Shown piece after piece: positions 1-9,908 of a DNA stretch of 64,000 bases. Under the pieces are notes generated by a model. That model saw only the letters and a program-made list of their open reading frames with translations. It was not told the DNA's origin and searched no databases. Location of the stretch: assembly GCA_947629565.1 (NCBI GenBank), contig CANREG010000001.1, positions 22,659 through 86,658 on the forward strand, in the 5' to 3' direction. Numbering within the stretch: the first letter of the stretch is position 1; every line of letters starts with the position of its first letter. The translations under genes were made by a program, and so were the position numbers. Source of the stretch: an uncultured Lachnospiraceae bacterium. GTDB taxonomy: Bacteria; Bacillota; Clostridia; Lachnospirales; Lachnospiraceae.

Positions 1-1146
1 ATAGGCTCAGGTGCGTTTTATAATTGCTATGGATTAACGAGCATCGACATCCCAGATAGTGTGACGAGCATAGGGGATTCTGCATTTGCGTATTGCCGTA
101 ATTTAAGTAGTATTCAATTTGAGCCTAATAGTAGGTTAACGAGTATAGGGAAAAATGCATTTGAGTGTTGCAATGGATTAACGAGCATCGACATTCCATC
201 CAATGTGACGAGCATAGGGAATTTTGCATTTTTTGACTGCTATGGATTAACGAGCATCGTTATTCCAGATAGTGTGACAAGCATAGGGAGTTCTGCCTTT
301 AATCGTTGCAGTGGATTAACGAGTATAGAAATTCCTGCTAGTGTGACGAGCATAGGGGCATATGCATTTGAGCTTTGTCCCAGTTTAGAGAGTATCACAA
401 TTCCTGCTAGTGTGACGAGCATAGGGGATTCTGCTTTTCATGGTTGCAGTAAGAACTTGGTTATCTATACTCCAAGCGGTTCAACAGCAGAGAAATATGC
501 TTTGGATAATGGAATAAAAGTGGGGGATATGAACGGAAATCAAAATCCAACTGCGCCGGGAGAAACTCAAAGTACTACGCCGGGAGGAACTCAGGGCACC
601 ACACCAACCACAGAATCTCAGACCCCGGCAGCAATGGGAACAGAACTTCAGGCAGCAGATGTGAAAGCCGAAGTAAAAGTAACCTCTGACAATGCGGTAA
701 ATCCTACGGTGGAGTATGTCGCAGGTACTGATAAATCCGCCAAAAAGGTAACGGTGCCGAATGCAGTGACTATTAATGGCGTGACTTATCAGGTAACTTC
801 GGTGGCGCCCAAAGCCTTTGCGAAGAATAAGAAGCTGACTAGCGTTACCATAGGAAAAAATGTAACATCTATCGGTAAAGACGCTTTTAAGAACTGTACC
901 AGCTTAAAATCCGTTACAATTCAATCTTCCGGCCTTACCAAGATTGGGAGCGGGGCGTTTAGCGGGGACAAAAAGCTTACTAAGATTACCATAAAGACAA
1001 CAAAACTTACTAAAAATTCCATCGGTAAGAACGCTTTGAAGGGAACCAGCAAAAAGCTGGTAATTAAAGTTCCTAAAAAGCAGGTTGAAAAGTATAAGAA
1101 GTATTTCAAGGGAAAGGGAAATAAGAGCGTGAAGGTGACAAAATAG
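1..1146 (+). CDS. BspA-type leucine-rich-repeat surface protein, 3' part
   Basis: The reading frame is open from base 1, so the gene starts outside the window. The visible part begins with about six LRR_5 units of about 23 residues, each carrying versions of LTSIxIPxSVTSIGxxAF, typical of Treponema/BspA-like repeats. A Thr/Pro/Gly-rich linker follows (about residues 155-190, counted from base 61), then a basic C-terminal domain with two or three more diverged repeats (TSVTIGKNVTSIG). Proteins of this kind are usually secreted or cell-wall-linked adhesins or scaffolds. No LPXTG anchor is visible. The DNA of successive repeats is nearly identical around GTGACGAGCATAGGG, so repeat number can probably change by recombination. 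The ligand is unknown. Confidence 0.85.
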   Translation: MGSGAFYNCYGLTSIDIPDSVTSIGDSAFAYCRNLSSIQFEPNSRLTSIGKNAFECCNGLTSIDIPSNVTSIGNFAFFDCYGLTSIVIPDSVTSIGSSAFNRCSGLTSIEIPASVTSIGAYAFELCPSLESITIPASVTSIGDSAFHGCSKNLVIYTPSGSTAEKYALDNGIKVGDMNGNQNPTAPGETQSTTPGGTQGTTPTTESQTPAAMGTELQAADVKAEVKVTSDNAVNPTVEYVAGTDKSAKKVTVPNAVTINGVTYQVTSVAPKAFAKNKKLTSVTIGKNVTSIGKDAFKNCTSLKSVTIQSSGLTKIGSGAFSGDKKLTKITIKTTKLTKNSIGKNALKGTSKKLVIKVPKKQVEKYKKYFKGKGNKSVKVTK

Positions 1147-1197
1147 GAAAAACAGATAACGCAATAGATTAAGTATTGTATATAATATTTATCTCGG

Positions 1198-1281
1198 GGA
1201 ACCCTCTTTCTTTTTGTTGGCATGATATTCTTGTATGGATTCATGATACGGCAAAAAGGAAGCAGGGTTCCTTACTTTTTT
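1198..1281 (+). terminator. Rho-independent terminator after LRR gene
   Basis: Two arms of about 20 bases (GGAACCCTCTTTCTTTTTG and its near-complement ending AGGGTTCC at 1271) enclose a partly paired loop. A run of six T follows at about 1276-1281. It lies 50 bases past the LRR stop codon. Confidence 0.6.
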
Positions 1282-1282
1282 G

Positions 1283-1311
1283 TAGACGAAACGGAGAGAA
1301 TGCACTATAAT
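1283..1311 (+). promoter_or_regulatory. Possible promoter for the AI-2E transporter gene
   Basis: A perfect TATAAT (1306-1311) lies 33 bases before the TTG start. The best -35 at 17-bp spacing is a weak TAGACG, so this is tentative. Confidence 0.4.
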
Positions 1312-1343
1312 ATAAGAAGTTTTGAGAATGGGAGGGATAGACC

Positions 1344-2693
1344 TTGAAATGGAGGATTGAAAAGAAATATATCAGAGCGGGAGCCATTGCGCTGGCGGTG
1401 ATTGTGTTGGCAATCCTGTTTCAGTTCAGCTTAGAGCATGAGGCGAGAATGGAGGAGCACAAGCTGGTAATTTCCAATACGCTGATGCCGATTATCCTCG
1501 GCTTTATCCTGGCCTATCTGTTAAACCCTGTGCTGAATTTTTTTGAGCATTATATTTTTACCCCCATTGCCCGGTTCATCTGGCGCAGGGAGGAAAAAAT
1601 ACCGACACGCAGAAAATTTTCCAGGGCGTTAGGCGTATTTTGCACGATGATTTTATTCTTAGTGATTATCATCGGCGGGCTTTACATGGTAATTCCGCAG
1701 GTGTACCAGTCCTTGAGCAAGATTGTTTCCGATGCGCCTTCGTATTATAATACCCTGCAAAAATGGCTTAATTCCATAGAGCCGGAACAGACGGAGTTTC
1801 GGAAATATCTGATGGTTGCCATGGACAGGCTTTATTCCCAGGCCATCACTTATCTGAACCAGAACATTCTGCCCAATATGGATAAGATTGTGGCGGGGAT
1901 TACCTCAGGGATTGTCGGTGGCTTGAAAATGCTGATGAATTTCATTCTTGCCATTATCATTTCCGTGTATGTTATGGCAGAAAAGGAAACCCTGATTTCT
2001 GTGGGCAAGAAGTTAACCTACAGTCTGTTCAACACGAAAAATGCCAATGGAATCCTCCGGGGCGCGCGTTATGCAGATCGGGTATTCGGCGGCTTTGTAA
2101 ATGGCAAGATTATCGATTCCTTCATTATCGGCGTACTGTGTTATGTATTTATGCGGATTGTGGAATTTGATTATCCGGTATTGATTAGTATTATTGTGGG
2201 CGTGACCAATATCATACCTTATTTCGGACCATTTATAGGTGCTATTCCAAGCGTATTGATTCTGCTGATGGTCAATGTCAGGGAAGGTCTGGTTTTTGCA
2301 ATTTTCGTGGTGGTTTTGCAGCAGTTGGACGGGAATATTATCGGTCCCTTGATTTTGGGTGACCGGTTAAACATGTCCAGTATGTGGATTCTGTTTGCCA
2401 TTTTAATCGGCGGTGGATTTTTCGGCGTGCCGGGCATGATTTTAGGCGCACCTACCTTTGCCTGCATCTATGCGTTAGTAAGCGCGCTTTGCCGCTCAAA
2501 GTTACAGGAAAAACAGCTTCCGGCGGCCACAGAGGCTTATTACGGCGTAGACCAGGTGGAGGAAGGCGGAATCATCCATATGATGAAGGCGCCGGAAGGA
2601 AAGGCGGACAAAAAGGAAAAAAGGGGTTTGAAAAAGAAAGAAAACCCGAAAGAAGAGAAAGCGGAACATGAAAAAACGGAACATGAGAAATAA
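1344..2693 (+). CDS. AI-2E family transporter (PerM/YtvI-like membrane protein)
   Basis: A 449-residue polytopic membrane protein of the UPF0118/AI-2E exporter family. It has a membrane helix near residues 12-30, a second at about 48-65, one at about 95-115, a soluble middle section, and then a cluster of helices that includes the conserved glycine/proline-rich FFGVPGMILGAP near residue 370. Family members have been linked to AI-2 export or to Na+/H+ antiport; the substrate here cannot be told. The last ~45 residues are very rich in Lys/Glu and probably cytoplasmic. The TTG start is chosen because GGGAGGG precedes it by 7 bases and the frame is closed upstream. Confidence 0.85.
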   Translation: MKWRIEKKYIRAGAIALAVIVLAILFQFSLEHEARMEEHKLVISNTLMPIILGFILAYLLNPVLNFFEHYIFTPIARFIWRREEKIPTRRKFSRALGVFCTMILFLVIIIGGLYMVIPQVYQSLSKIVSDAPSYYNTLQKWLNSIEPEQTEFRKYLMVAMDRLYSQAITYLNQNILPNMDKIVAGITSGIVGGLKMLMNFILAIIISVYVMAEKETLISVGKKLTYSLFNTKNANGILRGARYADRVFGGFVNGKIIDSFIIGVLCYVFMRIVEFDYPVLISIIVGVTNIIPYFGPFIGAIPSVLILLMVNVREGLVFAIFVVVLQQLDGNIIGPLILGDRLNMSSMWILFAILIGGGFFGVPGMILGAPTFACIYALVSALCRSKLQEKQLPAATEAYYGVDQVEEGGIIHMMKAPEGKADKKEKRGLKKKENPKEEKAEHEKTEHEK

Positions 2694-2723
2694 AAGGTTG
2701 ATAAAGAAAGGCTGATAAGGAAC

Positions 2724-3599
2724 ATGATACAGGATGAATTAAAACAGAAAAAAGCGGGACTGGTATTAGAGGGAGGAGCCTCCAGAGGGGTGTTCACCGC
2801 AGGGGCGCTGGATTACCTGTTAGAGCAGGATTTCCTGTTTCCCTATGTGGTCGGCGTGTCAGCCGGGGCGTGCAATGCGGTAAGCTATGTGTCCCGGCAA
2901 AAGGGCAGAAGTTTTAACTGCATTGCCCCGGAAAAAGAGGAGGACAATTACAAAAATTCCATCGGGAAGGCAATCCGGCAGCGCAGCGTGTATGATATGG
3001 ATAAGCTGTTTGATGTGTTTCCCAATATTACATTCCCCTATGATTTTGACGCTTATATAAAGGAAGGAGCGGAGTGTGAGATGGTGGTGACGAATGTGCT
3101 TACCGGTAAGGCGGAGTACATGCAGGAAAGAGAAGACCATCAAAGGCTTTGCCAGATATGCAGGGCGTCTTCCAGTCTGCCTTTAGCGGCGCCCATGGTT
3201 ACGATTGACGGGGTTCCCTATTTAGACGGCGGCGTGGCGGATTCCGTACCTTTACGCCGGGCGTTGGAGACGGGGCATAAGAGAAATGTATTAATTCTCA
3301 CCAGACCTTACGGATACCGGAAAACATTTCCGGATAAAAAGGCCAGAATGTATGTGGCGTTTTTTAACCGGTATCCCAATCTGGTAAAGAGCATATACTA
3401 CAGGCCCCTTTACTACAATAAGCGAATGGAAACCATTGAACGGCTGGAAAAGCAGGGAAAAATTTTTGTGCTGCGGCCGGTGCTGCAGACGCCCCCTAAG
3501 ACCGAGGTGAACCGCAAAAAGCTGCAGGCGTTTTACGACCATGGCTATAACACCATGGCGTCAGAATTTGAGAATATGAAACGCTTCCTCGGCGTATAA
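2724..3599 (+). CDS. Patatin-like phospholipase (YjjU/RssA-type)
   Basis: A 291-residue patatin-fold serine hydrolase. All catalytic elements are present: the glycine-rich oxyanion loop GGASRG (residues 17-22), the nucleophile elbow GVSAG with Ser46, and the DGG dyad with Asp168. It is expected to cleave acyl chains from phospholipids at the cytoplasmic membrane face. The length matches the bacterial single-domain YjjU-like group. It lies 30 bases after the transporter gene with its own ATG and probably shares its transcript. The physiological substrate is not shown. Confidence 0.85.
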   Translation: MIQDELKQKKAGLVLEGGASRGVFTAGALDYLLEQDFLFPYVVGVSAGACNAVSYVSRQKGRSFNCIAPEKEEDNYKNSIGKAIRQRSVYDMDKLFDVFPNITFPYDFDAYIKEGAECEMVVTNVLTGKAEYMQEREDHQRLCQICRASSSLPLAAPMVTIDGVPYLDGGVADSVPLRRALETGHKRNVLILTRPYGYRKTFPDKKARMYVAFFNRYPNLVKSIYYRPLYYNKRMETIERLEKQGKIFVLRPVLQTPPKTEVNRKKLQAFYDHGYNTMASEFENMKRFLGV

Positions 3600-3601
3600 G
3601 C

Positions 3602-3781
3602 TCACACAAACCGGTTGAGGGCCGCATCATAGGAATAGCCAATGGAGGACAGTTTCTCATTGATATCGGCAATGGAGATTCCTAAACTGTCACATAACTC
3701 CTGTAAGCTTTCGTAATCGTCTCGCAGCTTGGTGTTGATGTAGCTTAATAAAATCATCGGATCGGTTGGAATGTTTGGCAT
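3602..3781 (-). CDS. DUF4250 domain-containing small protein
   Basis: A 59-residue protein beginning MPNIPTDPMILLSYINTKLR and ending NRFV, the characteristic DUF4250 pattern of Clostridia. The start has a strong AGGAGG ribosome site 6-7 bases upstream on the minus strand. It is convergent with the patatin gene, with only two bases between the stop codons. The fold is predicted to be small and helical; the function is unknown. Confidence 0.8.
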   Translation of the reverse strand: MPNIPTDPMILLSYINTKLRDDYESLQELCDSLGISIADINEKLSSIGYSYDAALNRFV

Positions 3782-3897
3782 GGCGTTACCTCCTGAAGAT
3801 GATTGAATTGAAAATTATTTATTTATTATAACAGATTTTATGGAATAGACAATCATCAAATCCATATAAGCAAATAAATTTTTAAGGGAGAAAAGAT

Positions 3898-5142
3898 ATG
3901 AAGATAAAGCAATTTGAAAACTACCCTTATGTGGAGGGCGGCGTCTGCGCCGCTAAGGGGTTTCAGGCCAACGGCCTTAACTGCGGCCTCAATCCGGACC
4001 GGAATAAAAAGGATTTGGCGTTGCTGGTCAGTGACAGAATATGTAATGCGGCAGCGGTATATACTACCAATAAGGTACAAGGCGCGCCCATTTTGGTTAC
4101 AAAACAGCATATGGAAAAGACCGGTGGCCATATCCGGGCGGTAATCGCCAATTCTAAAAACGCCAACACCTGTAATGCAGACGGCGAGGAAAAAGCCTGC
4201 CGCATGGCAGAGTTAGCGGCAGGGGAGTTATCGATACCGGCGGAGGAGGTGGCAGTGGCTTCCACAGGAGTAATCGGGCAGATTTTACCCATAGAGCCCA
4301 TTGAAGGACATATCAGGGAACTGGCGGAAGGACTTTCCTATGACGGGAACGGCAAGGCGGTCAACGCCATTATGACAACGGATACAGTACCTAAGGAGAT
4401 GGCGGTTACCTTTGAATTAGACGGGGCGGTCTGCCGTCTCGGCGGAATGGCGAAGGGCAGCGGCATGATTCACCCCAATATGGCCACCACCCTGAATTTT
4501 ATCACAACGGATGCGGCAGTATCGGTAGAAATGCTGCAAAAGGCCCTTTCGGAGGTGACAAGGATTACCTACAACTGCTTAAGCATTGACGGGGACACCT
4601 CTACCAATGATATGGTTTTGGTTATGGCAAACGGCATGGCCGGGAATCCGGAGATTAAAGGGGAAGGGGAAAATTACGAAATCTTTAAGCAGGCGTTGTA
4701 TGTGGTGATGATGAACCTGACAAGGATGCTGGCCAGGGACGGGGAGGGCGCGACCAAGCTGATTGAGTGTACCGTAAGCGGGGCTGACGACTTAGATACC
4801 GCAATCATTGTGGCAAAAAGCGTAATCCGTTCCCCACTGTTTAAATGCGCTATTTTTGGAGAGGACGCCAACTGGGGCCGGATTTTATGTGCCGTAGGTT
4901 ATGCGGAGGCGGATTTTGATATTCATAAAGTGGATGTGGACTTAGCCTCTGCCGCCGGTGTGGTTCCCGTATGCCGCAGCGGCGCGGGAGTGGAGTTTTC
5001 CGAGGAGTACGCAAAAAAAGTTTTGTCAGAGGATGAGATTTGTGTGAATATTGCGATTGGACAGGGGGAGTATGCGGCTACGGCCTGGGGTTGCGACCTG
5101 ACCTATGATTATGTAAAGATTAACGGGGATTATCGTTCCTAA
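3898..5142 (+). CDS. argJ: Bifunctional ArgJ: glutamate N-acetyltransferase / N-acetylornithine acetyltransferase
   Basis: A 414-residue ArgJ. It moves acetyl from N-acetylornithine to glutamate, recycling the acetyl group in arginine biosynthesis. The self-cleavage site MAKGSGMIHPNMAT is present; Thr197 would be the N-terminal nucleophile of the beta chain after autoproteolysis. The ATG follows AAGGGAG at good distance. No other arg gene is in the window, so argJ is separated here from argC/B/D/F. A 110-base AT-rich leader separates it from the divergent DUF4250 gene; no clear ArgR box was recognised. Confidence 0.93.
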   Translation: MKIKQFENYPYVEGGVCAAKGFQANGLNCGLNPDRNKKDLALLVSDRICNAAAVYTTNKVQGAPILVTKQHMEKTGGHIRAVIANSKNANTCNADGEEKACRMAELAAGELSIPAEEVAVASTGVIGQILPIEPIEGHIRELAEGLSYDGNGKAVNAIMTTDTVPKEMAVTFELDGAVCRLGGMAKGSGMIHPNMATTLNFITTDAAVSVEMLQKALSEVTRITYNCLSIDGDTSTNDMVLVMANGMAGNPEIKGEGENYEIFKQALYVVMMNLTRMLARDGEGATKLIECTVSGADDLDTAIIVAKSVIRSPLFKCAIFGEDANWGRILCAVGYAEADFDIHKVDVDLASAAGVVPVCRSGAGVEFSEEYAKKVLSEDEICVNIAIGQGEYAATAWGCDLTYDYVKINGDYRS

Positions 5143-5155
5143 AAAGGAGGCGGCT

Positions 5156-6631
5156 ATGGGAGTGTTGTCTGGGTTAGAACCGGAAAAGGTGTTTTACTAT
5201 TTTGAGGAAATAAGCGGGATACCAAGAGGCTCCTACCATGAAAAAGCAGTCAGTGATTATCTGGTGGATTTTGCCAGAAAGCATGGTTTTGATGTGTATC
5301 AGGATGACTTATATAATGTGATTATGTGGATTCCCGGAAGCGAGGGAAGAACACAGGAGGAACCGGTCATTTTGCAGGGACATATGGATATGGTCTGCGA
5401 GAAGGACGCCGGGGTTTCGATTGATATGGAGAAGGAAGGGCTTACGCTGGCATGGGAGGGGGATTATGTGTATGCAAAGGGCACAACCCTTGGAGGAGAT
5501 GACGGGATTGCTCTTGCCTATATGTTAGCGATAGCAGAGGATGAAGCCCTTTCCCATCCGCCGCTTGAGTATGTGATAACCGTATGTGAGGAAGTCGGCA
5601 TGGAAGGGGCGGCGGGCATTGACCTTTCCAAGCTCAAGGGGAAATGTATGCTGAATCTGGATTCGGAGGAGGAAGGGATTTTCTTAAGCAGCTGCGCCGG
5701 AGGGATTACCACCCGCTCCATTCTGCCGGTAGTCTGGGGAAAATCCCCGGAACGGATATGGTATCAGCTTTCCGTTTCCGGGCTTTTGGGCGGACATTCC
5801 GGCTGCGAGATTGACAAGGGAAGGGCGAATGCCGTACGGATATTGGGAAGGGTTCTTTATGCCTTAAGCCGGCAGGTGGGTTTGTGTCTGTATTCCATGG
5901 CGGGCGGCAAAAAGGATAACGCCATTCCTGTGGAGGCGCAGGCGGTCATCGGCCTGCAGGAGAACGAACTGCCGGAGGCGGAATGTCTGATTGCCCAGAT
6001 GGAGCGTACCTTACAGGAGGAATATAAAAAATCCGATGCGGGAATCCGGCTGGAATGGAAACCATGGCAGGTGTCAGGGGAAAAAGCGGGCCAAAGCGCA
6101 AGCCGGCTGGTTCTTGACCGGGAGAGTCAGGCAAAGGTTCTTACCCTGCTTATGGCTTTGCCGGACGGCGTTGAGGGCATGAGTATGTCTGTGCCGGGGC
6201 TGGTGGAAACTTCGCTGAATCTGGGGATTATGGAGCTGAATCAGGAACATTTGTTATTGCAGCATGCCATTCGCAGCAGCGTGGCTACCCGCAAGGAGGA
6301 AGTGGTCTCGCGGGTGGAGAGCCTCGTTACCATGCTTGGAGGCAGGGTAGAGAAAAAAGGGGATTATCCGGCGTGGGAATACCGGGAGGAGTCTCGCATC
6401 CGGCCGGGAATGGCTGCCCTCTATGAAAAAATGTTTGGGAAAAAGCCTTTGGTACAGGGCATTCACGCAGGGCTGGAATGTGGACTGTTAGCGGGAAAGA
6501 TTAAGGGGCTTGACTGCATTTCCTTTGGCCCGGATATTTTGGATATCCACACAACAAAGGAGCGGTTAAGCATTTCCTCCGCCAGACGGGTATATGAATT
6601 TTTGACTGCATTTTTGGCGGAGCAGAGATAA
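5156..6631 (+). CDS. pepD: Aminoacyl-histidine dipeptidase PepD (peptidase family M20C)
   Basis: A 491-residue M20C metallopeptidase that hydrolyses Xaa-His dipeptides such as carnosine. The metal-binding motif GHMDMV (His76, Asp78) and the second motif LGGDDGIA (about 112-119) are intact, followed by the EEVGMEGA motif with the general-base Glu. The lid/dimerisation insert lies in the middle, with GGHSG near residue 210. The start follows AGGAGG 6 bases upstream, 13 bases after argJ, so it is likely co-transcribed with argJ. Confidence 0.9.
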   Translation: MGVLSGLEPEKVFYYFEEISGIPRGSYHEKAVSDYLVDFARKHGFDVYQDDLYNVIMWIPGSEGRTQEEPVILQGHMDMVCEKDAGVSIDMEKEGLTLAWEGDYVYAKGTTLGGDDGIALAYMLAIAEDEALSHPPLEYVITVCEEVGMEGAAGIDLSKLKGKCMLNLDSEEEGIFLSSCAGGITTRSILPVVWGKSPERIWYQLSVSGLLGGHSGCEIDKGRANAVRILGRVLYALSRQVGLCLYSMAGGKKDNAIPVEAQAVIGLQENELPEAECLIAQMERTLQEEYKKSDAGIRLEWKPWQVSGEKAGQSASRLVLDRESQAKVLTLLMALPDGVEGMSMSVPGLVETSLNLGIMELNQEHLLLQHAIRSSVATRKEEVVSRVESLVTMLGGRVEKKGDYPAWEYREESRIRPGMAALYEKMFGKKPLVQGIHAGLECGLLAGKIKGLDCISFGPDILDIHTTKERLSISSARRVYEFLTAFLAEQR

Positions 6632-6663
6632 AGCGACAGGGAATAAGAAAGGAAGGATATGAG

Positions 6664-7212
6664 ATGCGGGTAGGAATGGGATATGACGTCCACAAGCTGG
6701 TGGAAGGACGGAAACTGATTCTGGGGGGAGTCAATATTCCGTATGAAAAGGGACTTTTGGGACATTCAGATGCAGATGTGCTGGTGCACGCCATTATGGA
6801 TGCTTTGCTTGGAGCGGCGGCCCTTGGGGATATCGGCAAGCATTTTCCGGATACGGACGACGCTTATAAGGGGGCGGACAGCATTGGACTGTTGCGCCAA
6901 GTTGGCGGCCTTTTAGACGAGAAGCAGTATGTCATCAGCAATATAGACGCCACAGTCATTGCCCAGCGGCCTAAGTTAGCGGCATTTATACCGGACATGG
7001 TAACTACGATAGCCGAGGCGCTGGGACTTTCGGAAAATCAGGTTAATATTAAGGCGACCACAGAGGAGGGCTTGGGTTTTACCGGCTCCGGCGAGGGCAT
7101 CAGCGCCCAGGCGGTATGCCTGCTTGAGACGGTGGCCAATTACCGCTATGAGGATGTGTTGGAAAAGCCGGACTGCGCCGGCTGCAAGGGCTGTCCTAAG
7201 GCAGAGAATTAA
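6664..7212 (+). CDS. ispF: 2-C-methyl-D-erythritol 2,4-cyclodiphosphate synthase
   Basis: IspF of the MEP isoprenoid pathway; it cyclises CDP-ME 2-phosphate to MEcPP with release of CMP. The N-terminal metal site GYDVHKL (Asp8, His10), the [18 protein letters not shown] segment and the late [15 protein letters not shown] segment are canonical. The usual length is about 157 residues. This one has 182, with a C-terminal extension carrying three closely spaced cysteines (CAGCKGC), possibly a metal or redox site. It follows pepD by 32 bases with its own ribosome site. Confidence 0.92.
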   Translation: MRVGMGYDVHKLVEGRKLILGGVNIPYEKGLLGHSDADVLVHAIMDALLGAAALGDIGKHFPDTDDAYKGADSIGLLRQVGGLLDEKQYVISNIDATVIAQRPKLAAFIPDMVTTIAEALGLSENQVNIKATTEEGLGFTGSGEGISAQAVCLLETVANYRYEDVLEKPDCAGCKGCPKAEN

Positions 7213-7221
7213 GACGACAGG

Positions 7222-8361
7222 ATGAAGAAAAGAATGGACGGACAGGAACAGATTACAGTTGTCGCTTCCCCGGAGGACAAGGCGGCGGGCGAGCAGGGGT
7301 TCCGCAGGCTGTGGAGGGACTGCTTTGGGGATTCCCAGGCGTATGAGGATTTTTACTTTGCGCAGGTGTACCGGAATAACGCGGTGTATGCCGCCGGGGA
7401 CAAAGGGATGCTTCACTTGAATCCCTATCCGGTAATGGTGGACGGGAAGGAGCAGGACCTCTTTTATATTGTCGGCGTGGCGACGGAGGAGGCAAGCCGC
7501 AGGCAGGGCGTGATGCGGCGGCTGCTTAACCGGGCCTTAAGGGATATGCATGACGGGGAAATCCCCTTTACCTACCTGATGCCGGCGGATATCCGATATT
7601 ACAGGCCTTTTGGCTTTGTTCCCATCAGCGGAAAAAAGGAAAAAAATATAGACCGGGAACCGGAGCGTTCCCTTATAGAATACCGCTATGTGGCCTATTC
7701 GGAAATCGTCAGCGATGCTTTTCATTTTGCGGCTGCGGACGGGGAGAAAAACGGGACGGGGCAGCCGTTATTTGCGGCTCTAGAAAGTATATTAGAGGAG
7801 TCCTGCCGCATTTATGCAAAGCACGACGCGGGATATTTTGAACTTCTCTATCAGGAAAAGAAATGCAACGGCGGAGACGTCGTCTTTGTGTTTCAGGGGG
7901 AGACATCTCCCGGCGCGCTTTGCGGATTTTTTGCGTATTGCAGGGAGGAAGAAAAAGCGTGCGTGGAACAGGCGGTGTTCCGGCAGGAATTTAGTGCAGA
8001 GCAGGTAGAACAAATTCTGTCGGGCTACGGGGAATTTCCAAACAAGATACGGCTAACGATGAGGTTTCCCTTTATGGTGCGGATAACGGATATCGAAAGC
8101 TGCCTGAGATTATTTCCGGCAGAGGCGGAAACAATTCTCATGGGGAAAAGGGTGCAGATAAGGGATGAGGAGATTCCCGGAAACAGTGGCGTATATTTTA
8201 TGGAGACGGCAGACGGAAAACGACTTGCAAGGCGGCGCCCCATAGAAGGAAGCGAGGGGGAGCTTACTCCCTGTGACAGCGAAATGGCAATCGCGGAATT
8301 TACCCGTCTGCTATTTCGGGAAATACATACCGATAAAATCTATTTTGCAGAGGTGGTATAG
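7222..8361 (+). CDS. GNAT N-acetyltransferase (Eis-like, with C-terminal SCP-type region)
   Basis: A 379-residue protein with a GNAT fold. The acetyl-CoA binding loop appears as VATEEASRRQGVMRRLL (about residues 82-98), followed by MPADIRYYRPFGF, typical of Eis-like enzymes. The long C-terminal half fits the second GNAT-like and sterol-carrier-like domains of that group. Eis relatives acetylate amines, including aminoglycosides, but the substrate cannot be deduced. It starts 9 bases after ispF and is probably the last gene of that transcript. Confidence 0.75.
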   Translation: MKKRMDGQEQITVVASPEDKAAGEQGFRRLWRDCFGDSQAYEDFYFAQVYRNNAVYAAGDKGMLHLNPYPVMVDGKEQDLFYIVGVATEEASRRQGVMRRLLNRALRDMHDGEIPFTYLMPADIRYYRPFGFVPISGKKEKNIDREPERSLIEYRYVAYSEIVSDAFHFAAADGEKNGTGQPLFAALESILEESCRIYAKHDAGYFELLYQEKKCNGGDVVFVFQGETSPGALCGFFAYCREEEKACVEQAVFRQEFSAEQVEQILSGYGEFPNKIRLTMRFPFMVRITDIESCLRLFPAEAETILMGKRVQIRDEEIPGNSGVYFMETADGKRLARRRPIEGSEGELTPCDSEMAIAEFTRLLFREIHTDKIYFAEVV

Positions 8362-8372
8362 GGAAATTATGG

Positions 8373-8401
8373 TTGACAAAGCACCGGGTAAAAAATATAC
8401 T
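8373..8401 (+). promoter_or_regulatory. Sigma-A promoter for cysS operon
   Basis: A perfect -35 TTGACA (8373-8378), a 17-bp spacer and -10 TATACT (8396-8401). It lies about 95 bases before the cysS start. No T-box (specifier loop with TGGN antiterminator) was recognised in the short leader. Confidence 0.75.
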
Positions 8402-8496
8402 TAGTAAAGATTGACAGGCGGAGGGGCGCGGCCTGCAAAATGCAGCCGGTAATCCGCTCATTTTAAGTCAGATTCCAGCCGGAAAGGAATAAAAGA

Positions 8497-9903
8497 ATGA
8501 AGATATATAACACCATGACAAGAAAAAAAGAAGAATTTGTCCCAATCCATGAGAACAAGGTGGGCATATATGTCTGCGGGCCTACAGTGTATGACTATAT
8601 ACATATGGGCAACGCCCGCCCCATGATTGTCTTTGACACCCTGCGGCGTTATCTGCTGTACAAGGGCTATGATGTAAATTATGTGTCTAATTTTACAGAT
8701 GTGGACGACAAGATTATCAAGCGGGCCATCGAGGAGGGCGTAACCGCTTCGGAGATTTCCGAGCGGTATATCAAAGAGGTAAAAAAGGATATGGCGGACT
8801 TAAATGTAATGGAGGCCACCACGCATCCCAAGGCGACGGAAGAAATTCCGGATATGATTGACATGATTCAGGTGCTGTTGGATAAGGGGCATGCCTATGA
8901 GGTAAACGGCACCGTATATTTCCGCACGAGAAGTTTTCCCGGCTACGGAAAACTTTCCGGGAAAAATATCGATGATTTAGAGGCAGGACACAGGCAGATT
9001 AAGGTGGCAGGCGAGGAGGAAAAGGAAGATTTTCTGGACTTCGTTCTCTGGAAACCAAAGAAGGAGGGTGAACCCGCCTGGGATTCCCCCTGGGGGCCCG
9101 GCAGGCCGGGCTGGCATTTGGAGTGCTCGGTCATGTCCAAAAAATATATCGGGGATATTATTGATATCCATGCCGGGGGCGAGGATTTGATTTTTCCCCA
9201 CCATGAAAATGAGATTGCGCAGAGCGAGGCGGCCAATGAAGTGGAGTTTGCCCGGTACTGGATGCACAATGGCTTTTTAAAGATAGACGGAGAGAAGATG
9301 TCTAAATCCCTTGGCAATTTTTTTACCATAAGGGATATCGGGAAGAAGTATCCCCTACAGGTAATCAGGTTTTTCATTTTAAGCGCCCATTACCGCAGTC
9401 CCCTTAATTTTTCAGATACTTTGGTAGAGTCGACAAAGGCGTCCCTTGAACGGATTCTTACGGCTGTGTCCCGGTTAGAGGAGATTTCCGAAAAGGCCAA
9501 GGACCGGGAAATGACGGAGACGGAGAAGGAGACGGCGGCAAAGTTTTCTGATTATGTGGACAAATACGAGGCTGCCATGGAGGACGATTTGAATACTGCC
9601 GACGCCATTTCGGTCATCTTTGAAATGGTAAAGCTGGCCAATTCCGCCATTGACGGAGAGAGCGCGAAAGCGTTGGTTCAAAAGGCTTATAGTGATATTG
9701 AAAAGCTCTGCGATGTGCTTGGAATCATAACCAAAGTGGAGACGGAGATATTAGATGAAGAGATTGAGGCTTTGATTGAGGAGCGGCAGGAGGCCAGAAA
9801 AGCAAAGAATTTTGCAAGAGCGGACGAGATTCGGGATATGCTGGCGGCCCAGGGAATCCTGCTGATGGATACCAGAGAAGGGGTTAAGTGGAAAAGGGCT
9901 TAG
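8497..9903 (+). CDS. cysS: Cysteinyl-tRNA synthetase
   Basis: A 468-residue class I synthetase charging tRNA-Cys. It carries the Zn-ligand and signature start YVCGPTVYDYIHMGNARP (HMGN is the HIGH motif), WHLECSVMS with the second zinc cysteine, the HHENEIAQSE motif and KMSKSLG (about residues 267-273). A C-terminal DALR-type anticodon domain follows. The ATG is preceded by AAAGGAA. It is first of a cysS-mrnC-rlmB group, a conserved Firmicutes arrangement. Confidence 0.95.
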   Translation: MKIYNTMTRKKEEFVPIHENKVGIYVCGPTVYDYIHMGNARPMIVFDTLRRYLLYKGYDVNYVSNFTDVDDKIIKRAIEEGVTASEISERYIKEVKKDMADLNVMEATTHPKATEEIPDMIDMIQVLLDKGHAYEVNGTVYFRTRSFPGYGKLSGKNIDDLEAGHRQIKVAGEEEKEDFLDFVLWKPKKEGEPAWDSPWGPGRPGWHLECSVMSKKYIGDIIDIHAGGEDLIFPHHENEIAQSEAANEVEFARYWMHNGFLKIDGEKMSKSLGNFFTIRDIGKKYPLQVIRFFILSAHYRSPLNFSDTLVESTKASLERILTAVSRLEEISEKAKDREMTETEKETAAKFSDYVDKYEAAMEDDLNTADAISVIFEMVKLANSAIDGESAKALVQKAYSDIEKLCDVLGIITKVETEILDEEIEALIEERQEARKAKNFARADEIRDMLAAQGILLMDTREGVKWKRA

Positions 9904-9908
9904 AACGC

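Noticed and set aside
240..422. Minus-strand frame in the LRR region with repeated MLVTLAGI
   Set aside because: A shadow of the repeated LRR codons, not a gene.
8402..8496. Possible T-box riboswitch before cysS
   Set aside because: The leader after the promoter is too short and lacks the TGGN antiterminator pattern.
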